From assembly GCA_036852015.1 (NCBI GenBank), contig JAANDG010000032.1, forward strand, positions 62,001 to 126,000: a stretch of DNA of 64,000 bases, in the 5' to 3' direction. The notes beneath the pieces are model-generated. The model saw nothing but the letters and a program-made list of their open reading frames with translations. It made no database searches and was not told the origin of the DNA. Both the position numbers and the translations under genes were made by a program. Each line of letters starts with the position of its first letter. Within the stretch, counting starts at the first letter, position 1. Shown here piece after piece: positions 19,836 through 32,626 of this stretch. The DNA is from Pelodera strongyloides (lineage: Eukaryota; Nematoda; Chromadorea; Rhabditida; Rhabditidae).

Positions 19836-20149
19836 TATTTTCCCATATATGATGTCATATATGAGCACAAACACAAACATAGCGCATCAACTAAAAAAGA
19901 AAATGGGGTAATTGGTCTAGGAAGCAAGGTTGTATTGAATAAAAGAATGCCGGGCCCAGTTACCAGCACCAGACAATAAAAACAATAGCCGAAAAGCAAA
20001 ATGACTAGAGATTTTACCTTGAAACTTATGAAATCGCACTATTTCTCTTACTAATGGGATAGAAAATAATCAAAACTAATATTGATATTGATATTGATAC
20101 AATCACAATGCGATGATACCAAAATTATCACAAAAAAAGATTAATTGAG

Positions 20150-20195
20150 AAATTCTCTTCTCTCTCTCTTTTCTCGCTAGCTCTCTTTCCTTCTT

Positions 20196-20247
<52 letters not shown>

Positions 20248-20345
20248 TTCTTTTTTTTTCTTTCCTCCTTTCCCTCTCTCTCTTTATTTTTCTCAAATAT
20301 TGCTCTCATGGATGTTTTCTTTTCTCTTTCTCATTTGAAATTTTT
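20150..20345. repeat. Pyrimidine-rich tract with (CT)n
   Basis: A near-continuous C/T tract with an uninterrupted CT run around 20200-20240. It is purine-rich on the minus strand. Confidence 0.85.
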
Positions 20346-21745
20346 GAAATTTTCACATTTTCTCTCTCACATTTTAAAGAAACAGAAAAGGAAAAAAACA
20401 ATAAGGACAGTTTATCAAAGAAACAGTTGATTGAAATCATTACATAGTATCTCATGATCTTTATTTAGTAACACAATCTGATCATGAAGCTCAAAATCAA
20501 AAAAAGTAGCGTACAATTAAAAATAAGAATAATTAGAGATTACGGTAGGTTTTACGTCAATCTCATTTTTATGTATACAGTACACCTCTTTGCGTCATAT
20601 CGTCAATGGCCCATGTTTTGAAGGAAGCATGCTGGGACAACTGCTCTCTCGTCCGTGTATTACATGCAAATATCTGTGCCATTCGGTGCAATTCTAACAT
20701 GATTTTCATTTAATTCATATTTACAGCAAAACATTCGATCATCACTTCCACGCCTTCATTAGCACGAATAGCTTAATTATACATACATTTTATTCAACAG
20801 TAACATATTGCATTCACATAATAACAACAACAAAATAACAATAATTTGTGATAACAACAATACGAATAAAACAGCAGCTGTATAAAACGTTAATGCAATT
20901 TTCAATTATTAAATCTACACCAGAAAAGTTCACCGCTGGAAAAAACGACTCGAAAGGGAAACACTAAAATATACAGTATACTAAACTCCGGGTTTCAAAA
21001 AAGAACAAAGTTTGAGTCTGTTGCATAACAGAATTTTACTAGAATTCAAAACGAGTACAAGATAAACCATGTAAATAAAACGAAACTATGGTAGCATGTA
21101 ACCTGAAGAGAATAACATAATGAAGCCCTCACAACCCCATACTTTGCATGAGCAACATCAGAGAGCGAAAGAAATGTGATGGGCAGACATAATTGAGCAA
21201 GCGTCCAGAGAATCATAACAAGAGCATAAAAAAACTTATGGATGATTTGGACTGTCGCAAAGCTCTATATATACTTCGTCTTCCTTCCTACGCAGACAGA
21301 AGCACGAATGCACTGACGGGGTAATACACATTGCTTGTTGTCAGGCAACTGACACCCTCTTTCTAAAACAAATGACACTTTCATATCATGATTATTGCCA
21401 GGAGCGATCCGCCGAAGAGTTACTGTAGTCTTGGTTTCTTCTTAATTTGCACAAAATCAGTGCTATAATCATTGAACACCTCACGACTTTTTTTCTACCT
21501 GAGTCCGACATTTAATTTTGCTTTTATTTTACTATTCGTCTAAAACTGGTTCGATTGATACCGTCAAATCGAAAATGATTGCCTAAAGAAATTCAGACTT
21601 AGTTTTAACTTTTCGGTGTAAGCTACCGAAACGCTTCTCTCTGCACAATAAAAACAGCCTGTATTTTTCCCATGGGTCTACGAACTCCTTAATCTGATGG
21701 GTGACGACCTTATCATAGATACAACTATATAACTGATCGTGACTG

Positions 21746-24700
21746 TCAAAAACGCACATTGAAAGCGCCTACGAAGGAAGTCATTTCAACCCCGGGGCCA
21801 GGCTCGATAATGCACTCGTAATCGCGGAGCGGGATCAACTGAAAACGTTGCAAATCAATAGAAACACCGAAACACGAGCGAACCTTTGTCAGTTATCATA
21901 CTAGATAGAGCACACTGGGGAAGCTGATACCTTACCGGATAGAGATCTCCGGCCATACAAGTTACTTCCAGGTCCTTCACTTCCATACGGTAGTCGGCGG
22001 TCCAGTCGAACCGGCAAACTGTTGTGCCGGAACTACGAATCTCGAACCCAATCTGCAAAAAAAAAAATTGCTCTCCGTAATACAACAATTTAAAGGGACA
22101 GGCCCATCAAAGTAAACCTATATTTACGATACGTCCATAGTCACTATCAAGCATTTTTATTACAATATATGCAAACTAAATTTCACATTTATTTGCCATG
22201 GGAAACTTTTTTCCGATGCGCTCAGATCAAATGTATACCGTAAAGCCGCAAATATCCTTGTCGTCAATGCAAATTTATCGTGAAATTATAATGCGATTAA
22301 AATTTGCATATGTAGCTTTGAAATCTGCAGTTTTATGGTATACATATGCGTGGAGCGCATTGGAAAAAAGTTGTCTAGGGCGAATAATGGTGAAATTTAG
22401 TTTGTATATATTGTAATAAAAATGCTTGATAGTCATTATGAACGTATCGTAAATATAGGTTTATTTTGATGGGCCTGTCCCTTTAAAGGGCATGTCAAGG
22501 GGGATTCTGCGCAGAAAGGCACCTCCTGGCGCAGACTAAGTAAATCTCGAAAGGCGCTCAATACAGTAAACCCATAAAAATGGCGCCAGAATAAAATATT
22601 TGAGATTTTGTCTCAAACGCGAACAAAACCCGCCGCAACGCACGCAAACGGGTGCGTTGCGGCGAGCCAGTAATTCAAACCGTCCCGTGGACAGCGATTT
22701 GGTTTAGCTCTGTCCACGCGACTCGAATCCCATACTGAAGGAGTTTTTTGGAGGGGTTTGAAATTGTTTTTCTTCTTACATGAAAGTTTTTGTTTTTGTT
22801 TTTATTTTTATTTTCACTTTCCTTACCTTCAAAACGCAAGCTTTTTTTTAGCCCAACATGCAAAACCGGCTTGACATTCCCTTTAAGTAGCTTTATTTGG
22901 TACAATAACAACCGCAGCGTTTCCGTGATTAGGTTGATATTCCACGGTGCACTTTTATCTTTTTTTATACTTTAAAGGGTCAGGCTCACAAGATAAACAA
23001 TAGTTTTATGCTTTAATATAATTCTCTATACGAGCTTACACATGGGAACGCCATTTTGTAGATATAGGTATTAGACACGGCAATTATAATGTCCGGACAC
23101 TCTATTATCGTACATTTGCGTTTAAACAGACGAGTTAATCAGAGACTGTACGCAAATTTAAAATTGTCGCTCATAATACTAGCAAAATGCTTTGTTTTGC
23201 GTACTACAGCTTCCGTTCCGCCTTAATATGCAAAAACTACGATAATATGGAGTGTCCGGACTCCACAGTATAATTTGCCTACTCTAATTCCTGTATCTGA
23301 ACAATGACATTCCCATGTGTAAACTCGTATGGGGAATAGAAATATTGTATCGAAGTATAAAAATATTGTTTACTTCGTGACCCTGTAGTTGGGCAAATGC
23401 GAGGGAGGGACATTAGATTAACAGAGATAGAAGCAAACCTTCACAGGGTCTTCTTCATTACTACTAACACTGATCTCGCATTTCACACCGACAAACCGAT
23501 ACATTCTTTGAGGAGTGAACACGAAACTGGTCTTCGAAATGTATGCATTACCACCACTGAAATATTATTACGATTATCTCGATGTGGAGTGCATCGGCGT
23601 CTAACAAATCTGAAAAAGATACTAGATACGCAAACAAGTTCGGGTGTTCTTAAAGCGGGTAGATAAACCGACAGAAGTAATTATTTAATAGACATTCGAA
23701 TGATTACATCGTATGTTCACCTGTGAACATCGCCGCTCACGGCGGTGGCAGTACGCACATTGCGTAAGCCTACATTGGCTGGCCTCCACAGGGTGGCCTT
23801 GTTTTTTTTTTAACCCTCGGTCGCCCACCCGGTTATGCTACACACCTCACTTCCCCGCAAAGACACCCGTTATCACACAACAGGGCCCGACCCGGTTTAA
23901 TCATAGGTCTCCATAACCCGTTAACTAGGGTCTGACTGTCTAACATACAATACAGTTGAACACTTACCGTGTCGCAGATACTGGTTGAAGTTTGTCGAGA
24001 CTATCCTCTCTTGGTGTGGTCAGAAATGGGACATTGGTGGTCACATCGCCTGCACAATAACGAACGAGAAGCGTTTTCTCCTAAAATGAGATAAAAAGTT
24101 AAAACTGACGGTGTGTATATAAATGGGTCCGTGTGCGCGTGTGGGTGTGAAAAAATGCAGTTACTTTGATACTGCGGCTGCTACACTTTGTTGACAATTG
24201 TCTCTTCCACTACCAACGACGGAAATGTATGCTAAATAAATAGTAAATCTTTTACGCCAAAGCTCAAGCTCAAGCGCTGGAGACAGACGAAAAGAAAAAC
24301 GCAAACAAATTTACGATTTTGGTGTTTTGTCCAGAATTTTCATATGTTTAATGAACGAACAACTTGTTAGTTCATCTCTAAAAAAAAGAACATATACTAA
24401 AAACCTAAAATTGAAAATTTGAAGGAAAACATACCGGTTCAGACAAGAGTTCGTTGCTAAAAATACCGTCTTCGCCAACAAGCTTGCCAAGAGAAATCGC
24501 CGGCATGCGAATATTGTAGATAAAGTCCTTTACAATTTCTCGCAAAGCACTGTGCGATACTGGGGAACTGAAACATTCATTAATTTCAAGGTAATAACAA
24601 GAGCCGAATTACCGAACTACTTCTTTATAAACAAAGCACGGAGCAGGCTCAAGATGAGTCATACAGTCAGTCATTAGTATTGATGTACATAAATAACTAA

Positions 24701-27296
24701 ATCACCGCACATCTAATTAGTTGAAAGCTGTCTAAAATAAAAATAAAAACCTTTCGCACTGAGCCTTGGCCCACCGCACAACCGCCTTGAACAGGTCGAA
24801 TTCTTCAAAGGAAAAGATCTCGGAATTAACAATAGTTTCGACCTAGAAATTCGGCATGAATGTATCATTAAAATAAGAAGTGTGACCATTAGATATAACT
24901 GACCATCAGCAAGGTCGATCGTATGTACACAGATAAAACGAGATAAAGTAAAAATTACTGTGATAAGGTATTTAGTAACAAAGCGCGGAAGTGCCACCAA
25001 TGTTAGCAGCAAATTCACTGGAAACAGTTTGCCTACAGCAAAATACTGCGTGGGTTTCTTTTCTGCGTACACGTCACAGTAAAATGTCAATGAACACTGG
25101 GGATGTTGATGCGAAAGTGCAACATAAGTAAGAGGAAACTCACAAGATCCTTGTCAAGGTGCACAAAAGCATCGGAGTTCACATAATCCGCAGCGCGCTC
25201 GCTGAACTGCTCCCAGAGCCTGATTAGAACAATACATTGCATCGGCAATCTTTTTATTGGGCATTCACAGGGATTTTCCGGGAGAAAAAAACTATTCCTT
25301 TGCACAGTACACAGGAAATGGGTGGAACCACTTGGTGATGTTTTACTCGGTTTTTTTGGGCCTGCTCATTTGGTGACCATTTCGTGACCAAGATACATGG
25401 AAAACCGTCATAAGTTGGTCACAAATCAGTAGTCACCAGATGGTTTTTTCGGCAAAAAAAAAAACATTTGGTCATTTGGTGATGAGCCAACCAACGACGT
25501 TTTTTTGTGATTTGGACAATTATTTCGTTTTCCTCTGTAAATAAATAAATAAACATGATCATGTATCATGTTCTTGCTTCATTTTTAAGAGTTCAATAAT
25601 CTGCCCCAACAAAATATAGGAATACAATTATGAATAGTTAGGTTTAAGAAAGCGATATTATCTGTAAAAGCAAGAAAGTATCGTAAACTGGGAACATACC
25701 TGGGAATGAGGTCAACTTCTGGAGTATTAAAGTATGCAATTTCCCGAGGACGGAACCAGTTCAGCAACACGTCTTCGGACACATTATCGGAGAAGAAATT
25801 TGCCACTTTGACAGTCAAATCAGCCAGTCGATACCTAAGAAACACATTTTCATTGAAAAGCAATACCGACAATTACCGTCATGTCAACTGAAGCGGTATG
25901 TTACGTGGTGTGGGAAACTCACAACCTTATTTACATTTTGGGCACTCTCGGCACAGAATGAAAATACTTTGCATATAATACATGGGGACGGACGAGGCAC
26001 ACCGCACACCGCACCCGGCACAGCTAAGAAACACGGTAAGAAAACTCAACATGTATAAACTGAACTCACTTATGGGCCAAATAGCCAATACGAAAAAGGT
26101 TCTCAGTCGAAATGAGGATCTCTCCCGTATAGATGAACCTAAAAGCGTATACAAAGCTAAACATACGAACTGCACTACGACTACAAATACATAATGCACA
26201 GCTCTGTTCGTCTTAGGCGAATCGCCAGCGAAAATAAATTGACTGCCTAATCCGCCGGCGAAAATAAATTGACTGCCTAATCCGCCTGGCGAAGGAAAAA
26301 ATTAATGGCGAAACGCCTGGCGAAAATAAATGCAACTGGCGAATCGCCTGGCGAAAGTAAATGCATCTGGCGAATCGCCTGGCGAAGGTAAATGCAACTG
26401 GCGAATCGCCACTCTAAATACTATGTACAGAGAAAAGAGCATAGCGCGCAGAGAAAAGGGAAAAGACGAGTAAAAAGCTGGCGGCCTTATCCAACTTTTT
26501 TTTCATGAGGACTCATATATTCTGTATGGCCGAGTGGTCTAAGGCGCTGGTTTGAGGTTTGGCAGAGGTGTGCCGACAAGTTCGATTCTTGTCATGTCGA
26601 ATTGTTTTGCCGCATTATTATGAAATGGGCGGCAAAAACAGCGAATCGCCTGGCGAAACGCTGGTTGTTTAGTCAAAAATGGCGTTTCGCTGTGCGGGTG
26701 GACAGGCGTTTCGCCATTACATTCGCCTGACGTTTCGCCAAAAGGGAACGCAGTAGTTGTACAAACGGACCAATTGATTTAAAAAAATTAATACATAACT
26801 GAAAGTGCAGCTACGTGATAGGGATAGTGAATGTTGTAGTATAAATTCCTGAAGTTACATTAAATATGAAAATATGTTTCCTTGCCTGAACAACACTTTG
26901 AATTCATTAACCGACGCATCAGTGATGACTATCTTGTGTTCTTTAAGCCCTTTGTAGATCTGCACTTCGCACTGCTCGGTCATTCGTACATCTTTTGCCC
27001 CGTACAACTGGGACTCGAAAACCTCCGATGCAAACGCCAACACCGTTGCGTGTGCGTGGATGATTGTGTTGTCCTGTAATAGCCAAATTCTGAAAGCCTC
27101 GGTAGACCGGTTGTCCCACCAGTTTGCGCGTTTTGCCCTCATAATACTTCACAATCCAGTTTAGATAAACGAAATTTCTCATAATAAGGAACTCAGTAAG
27201 TGATTCAAATACCTCATTCGGAAACTCGAAGGTGACATCGTGCAGGTTTTCCGAAAACAGGAACTTTCTATTGCGGGCGGCCACCCACGAGGCCAT
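21746..27296 (-). CDS. BTB-BACK domain protein
   Basis: Eleven exons: 27213-27296, 26886-27073, 26070-26138, 25700-25834, 25144-25219, 24751-24842, 24435-24567, 23968-24080, 23439-23556, 21936-22052, 21746-21838. All phases agree; 405 aa. Residues about 18-113 form the BTB fold: HDVTFEFPNE, then DNTIIHAHATVLAFASEVFE and FIYTGEI. The BACK region follows (LADLTVKVANFF, FEEFDLFKAVVRWAKAQCE). The C-terminal part (YRFVGVKCEIS, GAFNVRF) may be a diverged PHR-like beta domain as in BTBD1/2/3/6. Such proteins usually act as Cullin-3 adaptors. The first intron after exon 2 has a GC donor (CAG|GCAAGG). The start Met lies 36 bases after an acceptor-like TTGTTTCAG. No exact orthologue is claimed. Confidence 0.87.
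22089..22486. mobile_element. Family E TTAA element
   Basis: Starts TTAAAGGGACAGGCCCATCA and ends TGATGGGCCTGTCCCTTTAA. Arms of about 100 bases match in inverse, including GCATTTTTATTACAATATAT. It shares its right TTAA with the next element. It lies in an intron of the BTB gene. Confidence 0.87.
22483..22886. mobile_element. Family F TTAA element
   Basis: TTAAAGGGCATGTCAAG at the left and CTTGACATTCCCTTTAA at the right. It abuts family E with a common TTAA. The right half matches 9193-9564 inverted. Confidence 0.82.
22972..23386. mobile_element. Family D TTAA element, right end decayed
   Basis: Starts TTAAAGGGTCAGGCTCAC. Inverted inner blocks TACACATGGGAACGCC and CATTCCCATGTGTA, then CTTCGTGACCCTGTAG where the terminal CTTTAA should be. 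Contains TGTCCGGACAC-type palindromic parts. It sits in the same BTB intron. Confidence 0.72.
25325..25500. repeat. Inverted/tandem TTGGTGACC-type repeat
   Basis: Repeated blocks CATTTGGTGACCATTTCGTG, GTTGGTCACAAATC, GTCACCAGATGG, TTTGGTCATTTGGTGATGAG. A related set occurs at 60340-60600. Probably a decayed mobile element in the BTB intron. Confidence 0.55.
26218..26735. repeat. GGCGAATCGCC minisatellite region
   Basis: At 26218-26415 units of about 31 bases carry GGCGAATCGCCTGGCGAA followed by AATAAATGCAACT-like spacers, five to six copies. Similar palindromic GGCGAAACGCC units resume at 26640-26735 after a tRNA-like segment. It lies in the BTB intron between exons 2 and 3. Confidence 0.8.
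26524..26606 (+). pseudogene. tRNA-Leu/Ser-like sequence
   Basis: ATGGCCGAGTGGTCTAAGGC is the A box and D arm of class II tRNAs. AAGTTCGATTCTTGTC is a T arm with B box. The anticodon arm (GCTGGTTTGAGG...) does not pair properly, so a pseudogene or SINE head is preferred. It splits the GGCGAA minisatellite. Confidence 0.5.
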
Positions 27297-28917
27297 GGTA
27301 TTGGGAACAACGCACGAAGATTGAGCTACTGCTGAAACAATATAAAATAGACGGGGTAATCGGAGTGGCAAAGTATTAAACTGCGTAAAAATAATATGCA
27401 TGCAAAATAAAAAATAAAATAAAATAATAAATAAAGAATCCAAATTGTGCCAAATTACTGTAACTTGGTGTGCGAGGGGAACTGACATACGGTACTTTGT
27501 ACGTGTTTTATATTTAGTTTATGAGCAAGCAAGAAATGACATCGAACAAAAAACCAAGTTCAAAAAAAAATGTTCATTTCCTACCGTTAATTCTCAGTGC
27601 ATATTTTATAACCGAACTAATCAGATTCGATAGCCCAACGAGGAGACAAAATGCTGGCAGAAAATCCGAGGACCAATAATAATCTTTATTTTTACTATAA
27701 CGTAAAATAAGACTAGCGGCTTCTGACAGACGATAGAGGACAGCGCGGCAACGAGAAAATTCGATGATGCGCCGTAAAAAAAACACATCCAGATCAGTCC
27801 AGCCTGCGCCAGACACTCGTAAAATTCTCACCGTGCTTTTCATGGCAAATATATTAGCAGAAATCCTCGAGAGAGAAAGAGCCACACACCGTTTATCCCG
27901 GTTATATACATGTATTTGCCTCACAAAAATTTAGCGCCAAGTGTTCGCCGCAGGCCACTTCTACGGTCACCATATGGCTCGCTCGTTGATTCCTCACTTG
28001 TTTATTCTATTCTTCTCTATGGTAATTCAAATAATGTTCAATTCCTTTTTATGAATCAAGCCAAAAATAAATAAGGAAAAATCTTTACTTCTCTCGCTTA
28101 CAAGCACACGAATTCAATATTACAGTAATTCAAGGTGGACAAAATAACGCTACGCTCATTCATGCCAATATATTTGTTTAAAAAAATACATACTTGCGAA
28201 CTAAGCGCTGAAGTTTAATCACATCCAATGTATACACAATCAGTTAGTATAAAGCTGCAAATGGTGCAGTTAGTAGGCAAATATCAATGAACAAACGTAA
28301 TATGCTAACATAAAGAGATCTAGTAAAATAAAATTCTTCCAGGTGTGTTATTATGTTAAACATACAATACTCAGTTTCATAATAAATAAGAAGAATAGAT
28401 CCCTACGCATAACTATTATAACTATAATTTCAGTGAGAATTATGAGAATTACCAGAAGCCTCGGCGCAAACAATTAACTAGGATCGCCTTGTAAAGGGTC
28501 AGGCTTATGAAAAATGGTACATCTGGAAAAATGGTACATCTGAAAAAAGGATTGTGCGCTTTGTGCACTTCATGTGCGCTAGCTCTCTGCTTCATCGTGT
28601 AACTCAAAATGAAACTACTTATATAATAAAACCTGTGAAACGCACAGGTATTGTGACAAAAGTGGAACAACGTAACCACTTTCAAATCGTAACAAATCAT
28701 AAAATGACAAATTATGGATATCAAACAATAAATTAAATATAAATGAAGCTCATTAAGCTCAAAAACTAGGCCAATAATGGTATACAAATATTCTAAACAC
28801 ATCACACGTTCCGCCGTGTAATTGCCAAAAAAATCGGGGTTAGTCAGTTAACCTTGCATAATTTGCCAGCTGCTTTATATGGATAAAGTATAGATATTTG
28901 TATATAAAACAAAAAGC
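27297..28917. other. Intergenic region between unc-119 and the BTB gene
   Basis: Both flanking genes read leftward, 1.6 kb apart, so this should hold the 3' end of unc-119 and the promoter of the BTB gene. A solo element end (AAAGGGTCAGGCTTATGAAA) is at 28493. No exon was recognised. Confidence 0.55.
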
Positions 28918-31364
28918 TCATCCATCATATGCGTAATCAGCCTTGTTGTGCATAATAAGGACATCGTCCACGAAATAAAATGAATCCGAACGGGTCTCAT
29001 ACGGACAATCCACCATTTCGTCCACTGAAAATATACACAAATACAAATAACTACATAATTTTTTATGTAAATACCACATTCTTTACGGAAAAAAAAGCCG
29101 ATAAACTCTGTGGGCCATGGGCGGGCCGCGCCCCCTCGAATGTGTACCACCCGTTTTCAGATAAGACATTAAAGCGAAATGCTAGCCCCTTTGGAAAATT
29201 TGCATATGATAAGCAAATCCTATATATCCTATGCTAATTTTGTACGATCGTCCACGGCAATCGTACAAAATTAGCCTAGGATACATAGGATTTGCTTATC
29301 ATATGCAAATTTTCCAAAGGGGCTAGCATTTCGCTTTAATGGCCACAGGTGTGAGGTGGGCGGTTCGCGCTCCAGGACCGTGCCACAAGTGCGCGAACAA
29401 AATTTCCCGCGTTCCCCGTATACGCGCGCTCCTGGCTCACAAATTCACAAAAATAGTTGCACATAAAAAAAAAAAATAAACAATAAACCAACTTATTTGT
29501 TGACTCAGTTGCGGAAACTCGTAGATGTGCTCGCATGAATTCCTCGAGTTCGGTATACAGAAACCGAACTCAAAGTCAAAACTTTTTAGTAGTCGATCCT
29601 GAACAAAAAGGTTAAAGGCTAAAGCTAAGACTGTTCTTCACGGATCCCCGAAGGGGTCCCCTGCAGTCTGCTCAGGTCTACCGAAGTAGTGCGCTCCAGA
29701 GATATAGGCCATCTTTGATTACGGAATGGGTGGCCAGCCCTGATCCAAGAAACCTCTCCAAGTTTTCACATGGTACCGTTTTTACCACCCGGTAGGTACA
29801 ACAACTCGGATACCAACAAAAAAATATACAATAGACACTCAAAACACATGTAAACGCATCGACACACATAAAAAAATATTACCTTGAAAAAGTGTCGTTC
29901 AATCATTCTGAACTTGTTCACAGGACGCGAACCAACGACAAATTCCACCTGAAAAAAAAACATTTTTTAATTTTAAAATAGAGGTAGAGGATAAATCAAT
30001 GAATAGTCAAGTTCGTAACTAGCTAAATCTGCCTACAAAAACAACACTACAATAACAATGTTTTGATCACTCAAAATGTGACTCAATACCGTACACTAAA
30101 CTGTGTCGGGTGTCGCGTCGCAGATTACGGTGTTTTGGTGCAGCGGAATACTAAGTATCCTTGCAATTAACTGGATTGTATAATATTCAATTGACATGTC
30201 CTCAAATTAAAGAACCAACAACCCACCGTAGCGCCAACATGTTTTAACCGTAGGAAGTCCTTGCTAAATCGATATCTGACATAACGGGCCGGTTCGGCCT
30301 CTTCATCCCGCTCCACACCATTCTGGTTTTGGTCTTCTGTAATTTATGGTTAATTGGAACTAACTGAAAGTAATTAATAGTAAGAATCATTTCTCTTTCA
30401 GTATTCTTGCTTGGTACACCCTCTAGTTCAGATAGAGATACATTATTGAAGCTTGATACACTTGACAATCGACGTAGGAAGGCAGATGATAGAATGCTCA
30501 GAAAAATATTGGCTGGCAAATGCGGCCATAATCATAATCTACGTTCAATGTACAAATTCAGGAATTCTAATCTGTCCTCTCGACGTGGTCGTATCAAAAT
30601 CATAATCCCTCGGGTGACTAGGAATGTTCGCAGACACTGTTTTGTCCATAGAACTTCACTTATGATTGAGAGTAACCCTCGCCTATTCCTGTAAACATAA
30701 TGTTTTTATTTGATGCTTTTATTTTAATCAGACTTACATTTTCACGTTTCATAGTTATTCATTGTGGTATTGCCTCGACAAAACTTGTGCGACATTTTAT
30801 GTTCGTAATAAATGTTATGTTATGTTATGTTGGTATACGTTATCGTTTCTTCACTTGCTTTGTTTTAATTACAGTTTTTTTTTTAACCTTTTCATCTGGA
30901 AAAGAAAAGAGCTTCGACGATTTCGTCGTTTAGTTTTCACAATTCGTTTAACGGGGTCAGGCCCATGAAAAGAATGCTAGCGTTTTACCACTAAACAATA
31001 GAAACAAAGAAAAATCTGGAAACTAAAGACTTTATAAAGACTCCAATCCCAACCTGCCGGTTTCTCAATCTCAAAAAGGACTTGATCAGTCTCCAAATCT
31101 CGGATTTTGAACCGCGTGAATTCAATGTCGTAGATATTCGCCGACGGTTTACATAGGTAATCTGAAATGAATAGTAGTGATGTAACGGAAGTAGGGTGAG
31201 CACACTGCACACTGCACACCCCTTCTACAAACTACAAAGAAAACCACAAACTACAAACCTTGTGTTATATTGGAGAGTCGCAAGACGTCGTCTGGGGTGA
31301 CGGTCTCCCTCTGTGCCAGTTCTGCCTCACTAACCGGAGTCAGAATACGAGCGTCCGACTTCAT
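28918..31364 (-). CDS. unc-119: UNC-119 lipid-binding chaperone
   Basis: Six exons: 31259-31364, 31054-31161, 30227-30336, 29883-29948, 29493-29598, 28918-29024. Phases agree; 200 aa, against about 219 in C. elegans and 240 in mammals. The N terminus (about 1-35) is short. Then come [109 protein letters not shown] and [20 protein letters not shown]: the full PDE-delta/UNC119 beta-sandwich. Family role: it binds N-myristoylated cargo such as G-alpha subunits and delivers it to cilia and neuronal membranes, with Arl3 releasing it. The start Met follows an acceptor-like CTTTTGTAG by 16 bases. Its introns hold a hairpin MITE and a LINE fragment. Confidence 0.97.
29169..29339. mobile_element. Family B hairpin TTAA MITE, copy 1
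   Basis: 171 bp, almost a perfect palindrome. TTAAAGCGAAATGCTAGCCC at the left and GGCTAGCATTTCGCTTTAA at the right, with TTTGCATATGATAAGCAAAT mirrored. The centre is about ACGATCGTCCACGGCAATCGT. It lies in the last intron of unc-119. Confidence 0.93.
30385..30835 (+). pseudogene. LINE reverse transcriptase 3' fragment
   Basis: The open stretch 30407-30694 encodes [20 protein letters not shown]...[20 protein letters not shown]. This is the pattern of the extreme C terminus of non-LTR reverse transcriptases ([14 protein letters not shown], later FxxR). After the stop comes about 100 bases of 3' UTR and a (TATGT)n-like tail at 30808-30832, as expected for a 5'-truncated LINE insertion. It is antisense to unc-119, in intron 2. 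Confidence 0.65.
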
Positions 31365-32626
31365 CGCATCGGAGATCAAACTACAAAAGACAAATAAAGA
31401 TCAGACTACAAGACACAAACCCAGATCAAACTACAAAAGGTAAACGAAGATCAGACTACAGCCGTACAACCCAAATAATGGATTCAAAAATAACACAATT
31501 TGTTCGATAGGGACCATAGGATCATTACTATGTAAACCAATTTTTGCAAGGCTCTGCTATAAAATGCAAAAATCTAAAGTGAAATAATCAAAAAGTAATA
31601 GTAGATTTATTGAACGATTTTAACACGAACAGACTACATCCAATAGCTTATATCGATTTCAAAAGTGTATAATAGCATTTCCTATAATTATAATTCACAA
31701 AAAGGGGTGTGTTTCAGAGTGTGTGTATACGTCGTTTAACATTAATTTAGTGCAGTGCATAATAAAGTCTTTTTTCTTGGTCAGCTACAGAATGAAAAAA
31801 CCAAATAATCAGAAAGTATTTTACAAAGATTCAGAGGTTTTAGAGAGAGGGGGAGAAGAAACAGAGAGAGAGAGAGAGAGAGACAGAGAGAGAAAAAGAT
31901 AGAGAGACAGAAGGAGAGAATGTTCAACTCAACTCAACATTCGAATTACTGCGGGTGAAGGTATATTACGGATGCTAGAATTTGAGAAAGGTGGCTAGGT
32001 AGAAACTATTCTTAGGCATGCCGTAGTATATAGATTTATGTTGTTATAATTCACTCTTCTGTGTGTTATGTTATTGTTTTATTTCCTGAGGAAATGCACG
32101 AAAATCTTAACTGTGGCGAAACACTCAATCTTATTGGTAATTGATTTGTAGCAAGGTGTTACTGTTTTCTTATAAACGAACCTCAAGCTAATCGTTACAT
32201 GTGGCTTAATTTGCCAACCTTCTCATCATCATTTTATATGATGCACACTTATATGCTTTAAAAGCAAATCCAATGTTCTCAAATAAAGGGAAGACAGAGA
32301 AAACTACTAAAACGCAGACAGGCACACGTAGCCATAACGTAATCAAAACTCCAATAAAATTTGCCGTAATATAAATTGAATTTACGCTGAATATTGGGTG
32401 TTTTGGCTTTCGGACTTCAGGCTTCGTGGACACTAGAGTTTTACAATTTTGAAAGTAAACTAAATATTAAAGGCCATACACAATAGGCAAGAGAGAGAGA
32501 GAGAGAGAGAGAGAGAGCCTAAATCATTACAACACAAACAAATGGTAATCATCCTGGAAACTATACATCCACAACTCCACCGCTCTCGAAAAAAATTATC
32601 AATTTCTAAAAAAAACTAAACGATTA

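Larger units (their letters stand above)
19132..21745. other. Intergenic region: promoter side of the Gly-rich gene, 3' side of the BTB gene
   Basis: It holds a minisatellite (19568-19835), a long pyrimidine tract (20150-20345) and AT-rich unique DNA. No exon was recognised. The 5' control region of the Gly-rich gene should lie just above 19131. Confidence 0.55.

Noticed and set aside
26218..26735. CRISPR-like array
   Set aside because: Repeats and spacers are both repetitive and degenerate, the locus is a eukaryotic intron, and no cas genes exist.
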